From a virus, in the IMG/VR virus record IMGVR_UViG_3300047323_000361, positions 16,075-80,074 of that record: a stretch of DNA of 64,000 nucleotides; one strand, 5' to 3'. Made by a program: the position numbers and the translations under genes. The notes under the pieces are model-generated. The model saw nothing but the letters and a program-made list of their open reading frames with translations, had not been told where the DNA came from and ran no database searches. Positions 7,053-14,189 of this stretch are shown here, piece by piece (within the stretch, counting starts at the first letter, position 1; each line of letters starts with the position of its first letter).

Positions 7053-7094
7053 GTTGTTTCATAGACTTACTTGACGAGATGTCCCGGGACGCAC

Positions 7095-7140
7095 GAAACC
7101 CCGGCCACTGCCACGGGGGGAGCAGTATTGCCGGGGTTTC
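7095..7140 (-). terminator. Terminator after the 7196-7930 operon
   Basis: GAAACCCCGGC and GCCGGGGTTTC bracket a 24-base loop. A separate perfect palindrome, GTCCCGGGAC, is at 7081-7090. Confidence 0.75.
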
Positions 7141-7195
7141 GCTTCACCCGCGCCAACCCTCGACCTGTCCAGGGTTGGCAGTTGGCGCGGGGGCT

Positions 7196-7438
7196 TCAGG
7201 GGTGTTGCTGCGGTGCGTCCATGTGCCGGGTGACGAGGTAGTAGTTCGTGGTCTGGAGCCGGAAGCCGAAGTGGTGAGTCCTCCCGGCGTGCCGCATCGC
7301 CCAGTCTTGCGCTTCCGCGATGGGCAGGCACCCGGAGGCCTCGTTGCAGGAGGTGCAGAACATCTCCTCCATGTCGACCTCGGCCTGGGGATCCCGGCTG
7401 ATCGAGTGGGTGACGTACCGCATCACCGCCCTCGTCAC
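7196..7438 (-). CDS. Small Cys/His protein, DUF7848-like (80 aa)
   Basis: GTG at 7438 overlaps the upstream stop (GTGA). The product has the layout I associate with Streptomyces DUF7848 proteins: TRAVMRYVTHSI at the start, CTSCNEASGC in the middle, then W-x-x-x-HAGRTHHFGFR. The Cys/His set suggests zinc binding. Such genes are common near XRE/DUF397 loci, as here. The family name is from memory and moderate in certainty. Confidence 0.6.
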   Translation of the reverse strand: MTRAVMRYVTHSISRDPQAEVDMEEMFCTSCNEASGCLPIAEAQDWAMRHAGRTHHFGFRLQTTNYYLVTRHMDAPQQHP

Positions 7439-7674
7439 GGGCCCACCGGACGATTCGCGATCTCGCCGTTGATCGCGGCCACGCGAGGGCTCAACGTCTC
7501 GCTCACGGTCGGACGGCGGATCTGACTCTTCGATCGATCCCACTCCTTGCCGCCACCCTGTGGGTTGCGCAACGTCACGTACGTCAGACCGATCTCGACG
7601 ACCTCGGCCACGCACTGCCGGATCGTGTCGTAGGCGAGGTCGTGCTCCTGCGGCTCGAACCACTGCTCACTCAT
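7435..7674 (-). CDS. Hypothetical protein (79 aa)
   Basis: Middle gene of a minus operon, overlapping its neighbours at both ends. Contains EQWFEPQEHDLAYDTIRQC. No family recognised; the C-terminal half is basic. Confidence 0.65.
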   Translation of the reverse strand: MSEQWFEPQEHDLAYDTIRQCVAEVVEIGLTYVTLRNPQGGGKEWDRSKSQIRRPTVSETLSPRVAAINGEIANRPVGP

Positions 7675-7930
7675 CGGTCTCCTCCGCGATCTTCGCGCGC
7701 AGCGCTACGAGTTCGTCCAGGGCGTCGGCCAGCTTCTCGACGACGTCCGGACGCATGCGACCCATCTCGACCAGTGGGCAGTCGATGGAGAAGTGCTCCC
7801 TGTCCAGCGACGGGAAGGTGACGCCGATCGCTCCGGAAGCCTTCTTGAGGTGCTCCACGGCGTTTGTGGCATCCGACGTCTTCCAGAACTTCGGAGGCGA
7901 ACTCTTCTTGTTGGTTCCGGTATTTGACAT
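7667..7930 (-). CDS. Hypothetical protein (87 aa)
   Basis: Begins after AGGAGAGGCGGACGG and is divergent from the XRE gene. Contains REHFSIDCPLVEMGRMRPDV then a C-terminal helix (LADALDELVALRAKIAEE). No family recognised. First gene of the 7196-7930 operon. Confidence 0.65.
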   Translation of the reverse strand: MSNTGTNKKSSPPKFWKTSDATNAVEHLKKASGAIGVTFPSLDREHFSIDCPLVEMGRMRPDVVEKLADALDELVALRAKIAEETDE

Positions 7931-8059
7931 CCGTCCGCCTCTCCTTGGTCTGACGTACCTTCACCCGTCCGCCCGAACAGGCGTTCCACGACGTGCAGTT
8001 GCAGAACGCAGTGACGGCACCACCACGCTCTGCAAGTAGCATCCTCCCGATCGCGCCGT

Positions 8060-8073
8060 CATGCAAGTGCATG
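8060..8073. promoter_or_regulatory. Inverted repeat between divergent operons
   Basis: CATGCA-AG-TGCATG with a further CATGCA ~12 bp to the right. It lies between the 7667-7930 gene and the XRE gene and is a plausible autoregulatory operator. Confidence 0.4.
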
Positions 8074-8164
8074 AACTGAGCACATGCACGAAAGAATGAT
8101 GGGTGTCCCGTGCTAAGAGGGGGTGGCAGACTGTGCGGTGGTACCCGCAACCAGGGAGGTCACG

Positions 8165-9022
8165 TTGGCAGCCAGTCCGACCGTGCTGAGGCGCAGGCTC
8201 GGCCAGGAGCTGCGCAACTTGCGTGAGGCGAAGAAACTCACAGCCGCGCAGGTGGCCAAGTCGCTCACGTGGTCCGAGTCCAAGGTGAGCCGGATCGAGG
8301 GTGGCAAGTCACCGCTGTCCGACAAGGATGCCAAACTCCTGCTCAATGAGTACGGAGTTCAGGATCCCCAGGAGATCCGGCAGTTCGTCGACCTGGTCCG
8401 CCGCAGCCGTCAGAATGGCTGGTGGCACTCCTACGGCGACGCCCTCCCGGAGTGGTTCAAGCCCTACCTCGGGTTCGAGGCCGACGCCGCACAGATGCTC
8501 ATCTACGAGACCGAGCTGGTTCACGGGCTGCTCCAGACGGAGCGCTACGCCCAGGCAGTGATCCGCTCCATGTCTCAGGCCCCGTCGGCCGATGAAATCG
8601 ACCGCCGTGCAAGTGCACGGCTCCAGCGGCAGGAAATCCTCACCCGGGATGTTCCCCCGAAAGTGTGGGTGGTCCTCAACGAGGCAGTGATACACCGGGT
8701 GATCGCCTCCCGCGACGTGATGCGCGAGCAGTTGCACCACCTCGCTGACGTGGTGGAATCGAACCCAAGTGTCACTGTCCAGATTCTGCCTTTTGAGGCC
8801 GGGGCACACGCGAGTATGGGCTACTCGTTCTCGATCCTGTCGTTCGACGACGTCCCAGGATCGCTGGTCTACTCCGAGCAGTTGACGAGCGCGGTGTACA
8901 TGGACAAGACCACAGATGTAAGTCGCCACGAGGAGATCTTTCAGCAGCTCGTGGCGGCTTCAACGCGACCGGATAGCTCCGTCGCTTGGTTGAAGGAAAC
9001 AGCAGAGAGGTTCGGAAAATGA
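8165..9022 (+). CDS. XRE-family regulator with DUF5753 (Scr1-like) domain
   Basis: The N-terminal helix-turn-helix is RLGQELRNLREAKKLTAAQV then SLTWSESKVSRIEGGK. The remainder is the DUF5753 effector region typical of Streptomyces regulators, with YETELVHGLLQTERYAQAVI and VWVVLNEAVIHRVI. The TTG at 8165 follows AGGGAGGTCACG and is preferred over GTG/ATG codons further up. These regulators pair with a small DUF397 protein, as here (ATGA overlap), like WhiJ/AbaA-type gene pairs in Streptomyces chromosomes. One of few plus-strand genes, so likely acquired from a host. Confidence 0.9.
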   Translation: MAASPTVLRRRLGQELRNLREAKKLTAAQVAKSLTWSESKVSRIEGGKSPLSDKDAKLLLNEYGVQDPQEIRQFVDLVRRSRQNGWWHSYGDALPEWFKPYLGFEADAAQMLIYETELVHGLLQTERYAQAVIRSMSQAPSADEIDRRASARLQRQEILTRDVPPKVWVVLNEAVIHRVIASRDVMREQLHHLADVVESNPSVTVQILPFEAGAHASMGYSFSILSFDDVPGSLVYSEQLTSAVYMDKTTDVSRHEEIFQQLVAASTRPDSSVAWLKETAERFGK

Positions 9023-9222
9023 ACGAGACGAGCGGCGAGCTGCACTGGTTCACGTCCAGCTACAGCAACGGCGAGGGGAGCTGCGTCGAGTTCGCCGTTA
9101 CCCCTGGAGGAGCTGGCGCGGTACGTGACACCAAGGACCGCGAGGTCGGCACGCACGTCTTCACCCCGGCCGGGTGGACGACGTTCCTTGAGGCCGTGAA
9201 GTCCGGCGCGTTCAGCGCCTGA
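9019..9222 (+). CDS. DUF397 protein
   Basis: 67-aa protein. ATGA overlaps the stop of the XRE gene. WFTSSYSNGEGSCVEFA and VRDTKDREVGTHVFTPAGW followed by FLEAVKSGAF are the hallmark DUF397 sequence. It probably binds or modulates the adjacent XRE regulator. Followed by a strong terminator. Confidence 0.93.
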   Translation: MNETSGELHWFTSSYSNGEGSCVEFAVTPGGAGAVRDTKDREVGTHVFTPAGWTTFLEAVKSGAFSA

Positions 9223-9229
9223 CAAGCCA

Positions 9230-9263
9230 GAAGCCCCCGGCTCCGTTGGGAGTCGGGGGCTTC
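9230..9263. terminator. Bidirectional terminator
   Basis: GAAGCCCCCG and CGGGGGCTTC, between the convergent DUF397 gene and the minus operon ending at 9271. Confidence 0.85.
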
Positions 9264-9270
9264 GTCGTAC

Positions 9271-9378
9271 CTACAGCCAGGTGAAGGGCGAGGCGAGGGC
9301 TTCGAGCGCCGCGAGGAGGAGGCGGATCAGTCCCTCGAAGAAGGCTCCCGCAGCCCGTCGCAGGCGCTTCACAGCCAC
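9271..9378 (-). CDS. Small hydrophobic protein (35 aa)
   Basis: GTG at 9378 lies inside the end of the MazG-like gene. The product has a basic N-terminus (VKRLRRAAG) and one hydrophobic helix (LIRLLLAALEALASPF), consistent with a small membrane peptide. Supported mainly by overlap and composition. Confidence 0.5.
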   Translation of the reverse strand: MAVKRLRRAAGAFFEGLIRLLLAALEALASPFTWL

Positions 9379-9884
9379 TCTCCGGTGAGGGCTCCGTGGA
9401 CGTCGGCCTCGCGGTAGGTGGCGGGCTTGAGGACCTTGCCGTCCTCGCGCCGGATGACCTTGCCGTCGACCACCTTGCTCATGTTCGAGCGATGCACTTC
9501 GGCGAAGACGGCCTCCAGGGGGATCTCCAGGAGGTCGGCGGTGCCGTAGACGACGTACAGCACGTCGGCGAGTTCCTTGGCCAGGGCCTCGTACCAGCGC
9601 GGTCCCTCGGGTGCCGACTCTCCCCGGCCGGGCAGGAAGTGGCTCGTGGGCGACGACTCGATGAAGTCGTCCATGATCTGGGCCTTGCGGTAGTTCAGCA
9701 GGGCCTCCAGGGCCTCCTGGACCTCCTCGGCGATGAGGGTGGACCGCAGGGCGATCAGGTCGTCTCGTCCGGCCTCGTCGCGCTCGATGAAGGGCTTCTC
9801 CCCCACGGCGCGGTGCCACTGTCCCAGCGCCCGCATGGGGCGGTGGGTGGAGGTATGAAGCAGGGTCTTCGGGATGCTGCTCAA
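9369..9884 (-). CDS. MazG-like nucleotide pyrophosphohydrolase
   Basis: 171-aa all-alpha NTP-PPase. The metal-binding pairs are visible: EEVQEALEAL (E-x-x-E) and KELADVLYVVYGTAD (E-x-x-D), followed by the substrate-side HRSNMSK. The family hydrolyses dNTPs or (p)ppGpp-like nucleotides and is common in phages. The start is the TTG in CCCCTTGAGC after GGAGA, the same start context as two neighbouring genes. LLHTS near the N-terminus is encoded CTT-CAT-ACC (9852-9860). Confidence 0.85.
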   Translation of the reverse strand: MSSIPKTLLHTSTHRPMRALGQWHRAVGEKPFIERDEAGRDDLIALRSTLIAEEVQEALEALLNYRKAQIMDDFIESSPTSHFLPGRGESAPEGPRWYEALAKELADVLYVVYGTADLLEIPLEAVFAEVHRSNMSKVVDGKVIRREDGKVLKPATYREADVHGALTGEWL

Positions 9885-9892
9885 GGGGTCTC

Positions 9893-10387
9893 CTAGAAGG
9901 TTTCGGCGATGTCGCCGGGGTCGACGGCCAGCGGGAGGCGTCCGTCCTCGAAGAGGTGGATCCCGTTGCGGCTGTAGGCCAGGTCGCACAGTTGCGCGCA
10001 CTGGAGCCGGTCCGTTCGGGAGATGCGTTCGGCTACCCAGTCGCTCCAGAAGCCGAAGAAGCGGAGCCCGAGCGCGATGTCGTCGAGCCAGTTGTAACCG
10101 ATGCCCCTGCCGTTGTTGGCCTGGGCGAAGCCGAGGGCGGTCTCCCAGATGGCGAGGCGGGTCTCGTCGGGGATGATGACGTCGGAGTTGTACTTCGCGT
10201 TCGGGTACATCGAGATGTGGCCGAGGCGGGCGCCGCCCGGCTGTGCCTCGACGAGGAGACCGGCCGGGCCGACGATGAAGGCGTGGTTGTACCGAGAGAA
10301 GGTCAGCAGCCGGATGCCCCAGCCGAGGATGCCACCGGTCGCGGTGACGCCGATGGTGCCGATGGGCGGCGGGGTTCCCTTAGCCAT
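9893..10387 (-). CDS. Permuted NlpC/P60-like (YiiX/YebB-type) cysteine hydrolase
   Basis: 164-aa protein. The likely catalytic His comes first (FSRYNHAFIVGPAGLLVEA) and the Cys follows late (RTDRLQCAQLCDLAYSRNG), the order of circularly permuted papain-fold NlpC/P60 enzymes. Members cleave peptide or acyl bonds in cell wall or lipids. No signal peptide is seen, so it may act in the cytoplasm or via lysis. The ATG overlaps the upstream stop. Confidence 0.7.
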   Translation of the reverse strand: MAKGTPPPIGTIGVTATGGILGWGIRLLTFSRYNHAFIVGPAGLLVEAQPGGARLGHISMYPNAKYNSDVIIPDETRLAIWETALGFAQANNGRGIGYNWLDDIALGLRFFGFWSDWVAERISRTDRLQCAQLCDLAYSRNGIHLFEDGRLPLAVDPGDIAETF

Positions 10388-10619
10388 TCTGGCCGTCCTC
10401 CTGGTCCGTGGGCTTGCTGCGGCGTCCCAGGTAGTCCCAGGAGAAGTAGGGGCCGTAGCCGTAGGGGCTGAGGCCCTTGGGGAGCGGTACGGGGCCGTAG
10501 GGGTATCCCTCGTCGTCCCGCTCGACCACGGTGGTGATGGTCTTGGAGAACTCGCTCCAGTTGCCGTCCGCGTCCTTCTCGCTGTGGACCACGGTCGTGG
10601 TTGTCGTCTTACGCGACAC
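10380..10619 (-). CDS. Hypothetical Thr-rich protein (79 aa)
   Basis: GTG start overlaps the upstream gene. Thr-rich N-terminus (SRKTTTTTVVHSEK), then a Tyr/Pro/Gly-rich tail (YGPVPLPKGLSPYGYGP). No family recognised. Confidence 0.65.
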   Translation of the reverse strand: MSRKTTTTTVVHSEKDADGNWSEFSKTITTVVERDDEGYPYGPVPLPKGLSPYGYGPYFSWDYLGRRSKPTDQEDGQNG

Positions 10620-10803
10620 TGTCTTCCTCCAGGGTGTATTTGCCGTAGAAGTCGATGTGCAGGCTGTCGTTGTTCTGGGCGCGCTCCAGCCAGCGGTCGG
10701 CGAAGACCTGGCGGGCGTAGAAGAAGGTCTTGGCGGTCCAGGTGCCGTCCTTGTGGATCAGCACCCGGACCTTCCACAGGTGGTTGTCCCTAGGCGTTCG
10801 CAC
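10609..10803 (-). CDS. Hypothetical protein (64 aa)
   Basis: GTG start overlaps the upstream stop. Beta-like repeat of WKVRVLIHKDGTWTAKTFFY. Not recognised. Part of the 9271-12320 operon. Confidence 0.65.
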   Translation of the reverse strand: MRTPRDNHLWKVRVLIHKDGTWTAKTFFYARQVFADRWLERAQNNDSLHIDFYGKYTLEEDSVA

Positions 10804-11059
10804 CGGCAGCCCCTCCGGGCAAGATATGAAGCGCGCCGGGCTGGTCGAGGTCCATGAAGGGGTCGGCCAACTGGACGGCGACCTGGGTGAAGGCGTTGCC
10901 GATGATCTCCTGGATGCCTCCGAGGCCCTCCAACTTGTCGGCGAGTTCGAGGAGGGTGCCGACGACGTCCTTGATCGCGACGAAGTACTCGCCGTCGTCG
11001 TCCTGGATGTAGCGGTAGGACGCCTCGTGCTCGGACGCGGTCTCGGTGAGGACGCTCAA
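10790..11059 (-). CDS. Hypothetical protein (89 aa) with LHI variant
   Basis: TTG start in CCCCTTGAGC after TGGAGAA, matching the start context of the MazG-like and phosphoesterase genes; a GTG at 11107 without a ribosome site is the alternative. Acidic helical protein (IKDVVGTLLELADKLEGL). ALHIL from CTT-CAT-ATC at 10823-10831 is a variant of the repeated motif. Confidence 0.65.
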   Translation of the reverse strand: MSVLTETASEHEASYRYIQDDDGEYFVAIKDVVGTLLELADKLEGLGGIQEIIGNAFTQVAVQLADPFMDLDQPGALHILPGGAAGANA

Positions 11060-11084
11060 GGGGTTCTCCAGGGTCTTGGTGGTG

Positions 11085-12320
11085 TCAGAGCCAGACGCGG
11101 TACTCACTGGTGACTCGTCCCTTCTCGGGGTTGATGAAGTGCAGGCGCTGGGAGGGGTCTCCCGTGGCCGCGACGAACTCGTGGGCGTAGATGTTGTCGC
11201 TCTCGGGGCTGCCGGTCATGAAGACGGAGCCGCCGTTGGCCAACTGGAGTTGCATCGACTGGTGGTAGTGGCCGATGTAGAGGTCGCGGAAGGCCGGGAG
11301 GACGCCGGAGGCCCACTGGTTGGCCTTGCGGAGGATGCCGTAGGCGGGGATGTTGCCGCCGAAGGACTTGATCTCGTCGCCGTGGATGGCCATGGCCTTG
11401 TAGTTGCCGATGGTGAAGTTCTGGTACCAGCCGCCGTCCGTCTGGAAGCGGGTCAGCCGGTCCTCGTCGGCGAGGCGCTGGCGCACGATGTTGTAGACCA
11501 TGCGGTCGACGTTGTCGGAGGCCTTGATGCCGTCGCCCTTGCGGCCGAGACGTCCGTGGTTGCCGTACTCGGCGACGACCTCGACCGTCTCGTAGGTATG
11601 AAGCGCCTGCTTGATCGTCCAGATCATCAGGTCGGCGACGTCGAACATCTGCTCGTAGAGGGTGCCGTCGAGTTCCCACACCTGCCCGGGGAAGATCGAG
11701 ACGCCTTCGACCATGTCTCCGGTGAACAGCAGGACGCCGTGCTTGACCGGGTGGTCGGCGCGCTGGATGTCGGTGATCTCGTTGGCCTTCTCGACGTAGC
11801 GCATGATGCGGGTCCGCATGATGGTGCGGTCGTACGTCTCGGTCTTCTTGCCGCCCTGCCAGTCCGTGAGGTGCCACAGGGCGACCTCGGACGGCTTGGT
11901 ACGGCGGTCACGCGCTGGAGGCTCGACGGGGGTCACTCCGACGTACTGCGCGGCGTCGCTGGCGGCACGGTAGACGGCCTCGATGTACTCGTCGCCGCGC
12001 GCCTTCGCCTTCTTGAACTGCTGGAACAGTCGGCGGTTGTCAGCCTCCAGGGCCTGTATCCGCTCGATCTGCTCCTCGTTCTCGGCCACTGCCTCGGCCG
12101 TGCCCTCCTCGGGCAGGGTATGAAGCCCCTTCTCCTTGCCCGGCTCGACCAGGATGTTGCGCTTGTAGCCGTTGGCCTTGCGCCAGCGCCGGACGGCGGT
12201 CTCGGAGGTCTCCACACCGTTGAAGTTGAGGTCGTCGGAGGCGGCCTGGTGGCCGACGTTGGGGTCCATCAGGATCTCGCGGACCCAGTCGACCTCGATG
12301 TACTCAGCGAGCGTGCTCAA
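11085..12320 (-). CDS. Calcineurin-like metallophosphoesterase
   Basis: 411 aa. N-terminal ~50 residues look like a helix-turn-helix (TSETAVRRWRKANGY), then a helical linker, then a metallophosphoesterase domain with the metal ligands in WHLTDWQGG (~149), FTGDMVEG (~199), YGNHGR (~252), AIHGDEI and IGHYHQ near the C-terminus. The family hydrolyses phosphodiesters on nucleic acids or nucleotides. TTG start in CCCCTTGAGC. Two copies of CTT-CAT-ACC lie in the gene: GLHTLP at 66-68 (12117-12125) and ALHTYE at 240-242 (11595-11603). Confidence 0.9.
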   Translation of the reverse strand: MSTLAEYIEVDWVREILMDPNVGHQAASDDLNFNGVETSETAVRRWRKANGYKRNILVEPGKEKGLHTLPEEGTAEAVAENEEQIERIQALEADNRRLFQQFKKAKARGDEYIEAVYRAASDAAQYVGVTPVEPPARDRRTKPSEVALWHLTDWQGGKKTETYDRTIMRTRIMRYVEKANEITDIQRADHPVKHGVLLFTGDMVEGVSIFPGQVWELDGTLYEQMFDVADLMIWTIKQALHTYETVEVVAEYGNHGRLGRKGDGIKASDNVDRMVYNIVRQRLADEDRLTRFQTDGGWYQNFTIGNYKAMAIHGDEIKSFGGNIPAYGILRKANQWASGVLPAFRDLYIGHYHQSMQLQLANGGSVFMTGSPESDNIYAHEFVAATGDPSQRLHFINPEKGRVTSEYRVWL

Positions 12321-12379
12321 GGGGTGTTCCTCTCGGAGGAGATGGTGGCCGCCGGACCGTTCCCGGCCCGACTCCGAGT

Positions 12380-12408
12380 ACGGTATCAGTGTTATCGCTT
12401 CCTAGCAA
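12380..12408 (-). promoter_or_regulatory. Promoter of the 9271-12320 operon
   Basis: TTGCTA (12403-12408), 17 bp, TACCGT (12380-12385). A 15-bp imperfect palindrome, TCACTTCGGAAGTGA (12413-12427), sits just upstream of the -35 and may bind a regulator. Confidence 0.5.
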
Positions 12409-12530
12409 TACTTCACTTCGGAAGTGAGAAGACTTCACCACAGGAGTGAGGCGCACCCGTCACTGACGTCCTACCAGGTCAACCGGCATGGACACCTAGA
12501 CTGGAACCCTTCCAAAGCGATAACAAAGAA

Positions 12531-12560
12531 GACCCCGGCCACTGTTCGTGAGCCGGGGCT
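12531..12560 (-). terminator. Terminator of the tRNA operon
   Basis: CCCCGGC and GCCGGGG stem followed on the minus strand by TCTTCTTTG. It ends transcripts that pass through the tRNA genes and antisense to the plus-strand gene at 12579. Confidence 0.65.
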
Positions 12561-12578
12561 GAAGCCTGGGGTGGGGTC

Positions 12579-12878
12579 ATGTTCTGGTTCTGTGAGACGT
12601 GCAACGACTGGGGTGTTGCGGACACCGAGGTCGACGTCGTGGTGGACCGCCAGCGGCACATGGGCGCTCACGTCGAGCGGGCCCTGGAGATGACAGAGCC
12701 CCAGGAAGAGTCCGTGGCTGAGGTTGAGGACACTGTCCTCCGCGCCAAATACCTGGCGTGGGGTAGCACGGCTCTGCTGGGGCTACTGTCTGCTCGTTGG
12801 CACGCGCTGGCGGGGGTAGTGCCGTTCGCGGCCTTGCTCGTCTGGGTGGTGACCCAGTCGGGCAATGAGGGTGAATGA
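12579..12878 (+). CDS. Plus-strand zinc-finger-like membrane protein (99 aa)
   Basis: ATG preceded by GGGGTGGGGTC. N-terminal CETC with a following His suggests a small zinc site. The C-terminal half has two hydrophobic stretches (WGSTALLGLLSARW and VVPFAALLVWVV). It faces the minus-strand tRNA operon and its last codons overlap tRNA-His. No better coding frame exists on the other strand. Function unknown. Confidence 0.6.
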   Translation: MFWFCETCNDWGVADTEVDVVVDRQRHMGAHVERALEMTEPQEESVAEVEDTVLRAKYLAWGSTALLGLLSARWHALAGVVPFAALLVWVVTQSGNEGE

Positions 12879-12955
12879 CGGGGGTTGAACCCGCACGCTC
12901 CTTTCGGAACACCGGGGTCACAGCCCGGCGCGGCTACCATTTCGCCACACTCACC
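12870..12955 (-). tRNA. tRNA-His (GUG) with an unusual long variable arm
   Basis: Acceptor stem GTGAGTG/CATTCAC, anticodon stem CCGGG/CCCGG with loop CTGTGAC (anticodon GUG), T loop TTCAACC. G(-1) opposite C73 is present, the identity mark of tRNA-His. The variable region is 17 nt and folds as GTTCC-GAAA-GGAGC, like a class II tRNA, whereas bacterial tRNA-His normally has about 5 nt here. No CCA is encoded. Confidence 0.8.
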
Positions 12956-13030
12956 ATGAGAAGGTCTCGACCACGCGCCACCCACCCGGAATCTCACCGG
13001 CCTAAGCCTTGTCCGTCGGCCCTTCCCTCG

Positions 13031-13103
13031 CTCCCCGACCTGGATTCGAACCAGGAACCAGCGGATTAACAGTCCGCTGCTCTGCCGATTGAGCTATCGA
13101 GGA
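13031..13103 (-). tRNA. tRNA-Asn (GUU)
   Basis: Acceptor TCCTCGA/TCGGGGA, D arm GCTCAATCGGCAGAGC, anticodon loop CTGTTAA between GCGGA and TCCGC, T arm CCTGG-TTCGAAT-CCAGG. Confidence 0.95.
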
Positions 13104-13168
13104 ATGCATCAGTGTTTGCACTGACCCTACTGGACTCCACGCCCAGACAGGTAACTGACCCCAGACCG

Positions 13169-13251
13169 TAGCCAAGGTGGGACTCGAACCCACACGCTCT
13201 TACGAGCACCGTCTTTTGAGGACGGCGTGGCTGCCTTTTCACCACTCGGCC
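13169..13251 (-). tRNA. tRNA-Leu (CAA)
   Basis: Acceptor GGCCGAG/CTTGGCT with A73, anticodon loop CTCAAAA, long variable arm TGCTCGTAAGAGCG and T arm GTGGG-TTCGAGT-CCCAC. Class II tRNA reading UUG. Confidence 0.92.
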
Positions 13252-13255
13252 TTGC

Positions 13256-13281
13256 GCCGGAGGGTTTTCAGGCCCTCCGGC
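13256..13281 (-). other. Stem-loop between NlpC/P60 gene and tRNA-Leu
   Basis: GCCGGAGGG and CCCTCCGGC. It lacks a clear U tract, so it may be a weak terminator or a processing signal. Confidence 0.5.
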
Positions 13282-13297
13282 CTTTCCTACGTGAAGC

Positions 13298-13795
13298 CTA
13301 CTTCACGGTGTAGCGGCCGTAGTAAACGGACTTCGTCCAGGGCTTGTAGTAGTTGACACCCTTGCCCGGCCGCTCGCTTTCCAGCCAGGTGTGGGAATTG
13401 ACGTATATACCGACGTGGTAGACGTAGCCGCGCGAGTCGTGGGCGAAGACGAGGTCCCCGGCCCGGGGGCTCTTGACGTGCAGGCTGTGCCTGTACTGGT
13501 CGTTCGCGACCCGGGGAATGCTCTTCCCCAGCTTCTTCAGGGTGTACTGGGTCAGGCCCGAGCAGTCGAACCCCCTGGACGGCGAGGATCCTCCCCACAC
13601 GTACCGGACTCCCTTGTACTTGGCGCCCTGCTTCACGATCTTCGTTCCGGACGACACCGTAGTGGTGGACTTTACGGCGACCGGTGCGGCGATCTTCGTG
13701 GATGCGACCGGTGTATTCGCCTGCGCGCTTGATGTAGCGAGCGGGGAAAATGCCACGGCCACTGCGAGCAGAAGTCCAGCGATCCTCTTATTCAT
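13298..13795 (-). CDS. Secreted NlpC/P60 cell-wall endopeptidase
   Basis: 165 aa. ATG at 13795 follows GGAGTGCTGTC. Signal peptide MNKRIAGLLLAVAVAFSPLA with an AQA-type cleavage site, a short linker, then an NlpC/P60 domain with catalytic Cys in GFDCSGLTQYTLKKLGK and His in VYHVGIYVNSHTW. Family enzymes cut gamma-D-Glu/diamino acid bonds in peptidoglycan. A host-like secreted hydrolase located among the tRNA genes; it could be released on expression to alter the host wall. Confidence 0.88.
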   Translation of the reverse strand: MNKRIAGLLLAVAVAFSPLATSSAQANTPVASTKIAAPVAVKSTTTVSSGTKIVKQGAKYKGVRYVWGGSSPSRGFDCSGLTQYTLKKLGKSIPRVANDQYRHSLHVKSPRAGDLVFAHDSRGYVYHVGIYVNSHTWLESERPGKGVNYYKPWTKSVYYGRYTVK

Positions 13796-13959
13796 GACAG
13801 CACTCCGCACGCTTACGAGATTAGGTGACGGGCTCGGGTAAGTGCCTTTCCCTACCACAAATAAGTCTGCGGATTCGCCCCAAAAGATTCGGTCTCCCGC
13901 CCCTGTTCAGGGTTGAGTTCAGGATTTGTCCAGGAACAGGGCTCAGCGTCTGGACAAAG

Positions 13960-14032
13960 TGGCCCCCTCTGGAATCGCACCAGAATCTCCCGCTTTTCAG
14001 GCGGGCGCATTAACTGCCTCTGCCAAAGGGCC
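13960..14032 (-). tRNA. tRNA-Phe (GAA)
   Basis: Acceptor GGCCCTT/GGGGGCC with A73, anticodon loop CTGAAAA between CCCGC and GCGGG, T arm TCTGG-TGCGATT-CCAGA (T loop slightly atypical). Confidence 0.9.
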
Positions 14033-14038
14033 GTGAAG

Positions 14039-14112
14039 TCTGGACGGCAGGATTTGAACCTGCGACCCCCTGAATCCAAATCAGGCGCGCTACCAGGCTG
14101 CGCTACGTCCAG
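14039..14112 (-). tRNA. tRNA-Pro (UGG)
   Basis: Acceptor CTGGACG/CGTCCAG, anticodon loop TTTGGAT between CCTGA and TCAGG, T arm GCAGG-TTCAAAT-CCTGC. Confidence 0.95.
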
Positions 14113-14129
14113 AAGTTGATGTCTTCGAC

Positions 14130-14158
14130 ACTACCGTATCAGGGATACCCGTTGTCAA
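14130..14158 (-). promoter_or_regulatory. Promoter of tRNA/NlpC operon
   Basis: TTGACA (14153-14158), 17 bp, GGTAGT (14130-14135), pointing at tRNA-Pro. Confidence 0.6.
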
Positions 14159-14189
14159 GCCACAAACTGAATTAGCTTGCATTGGGCGG

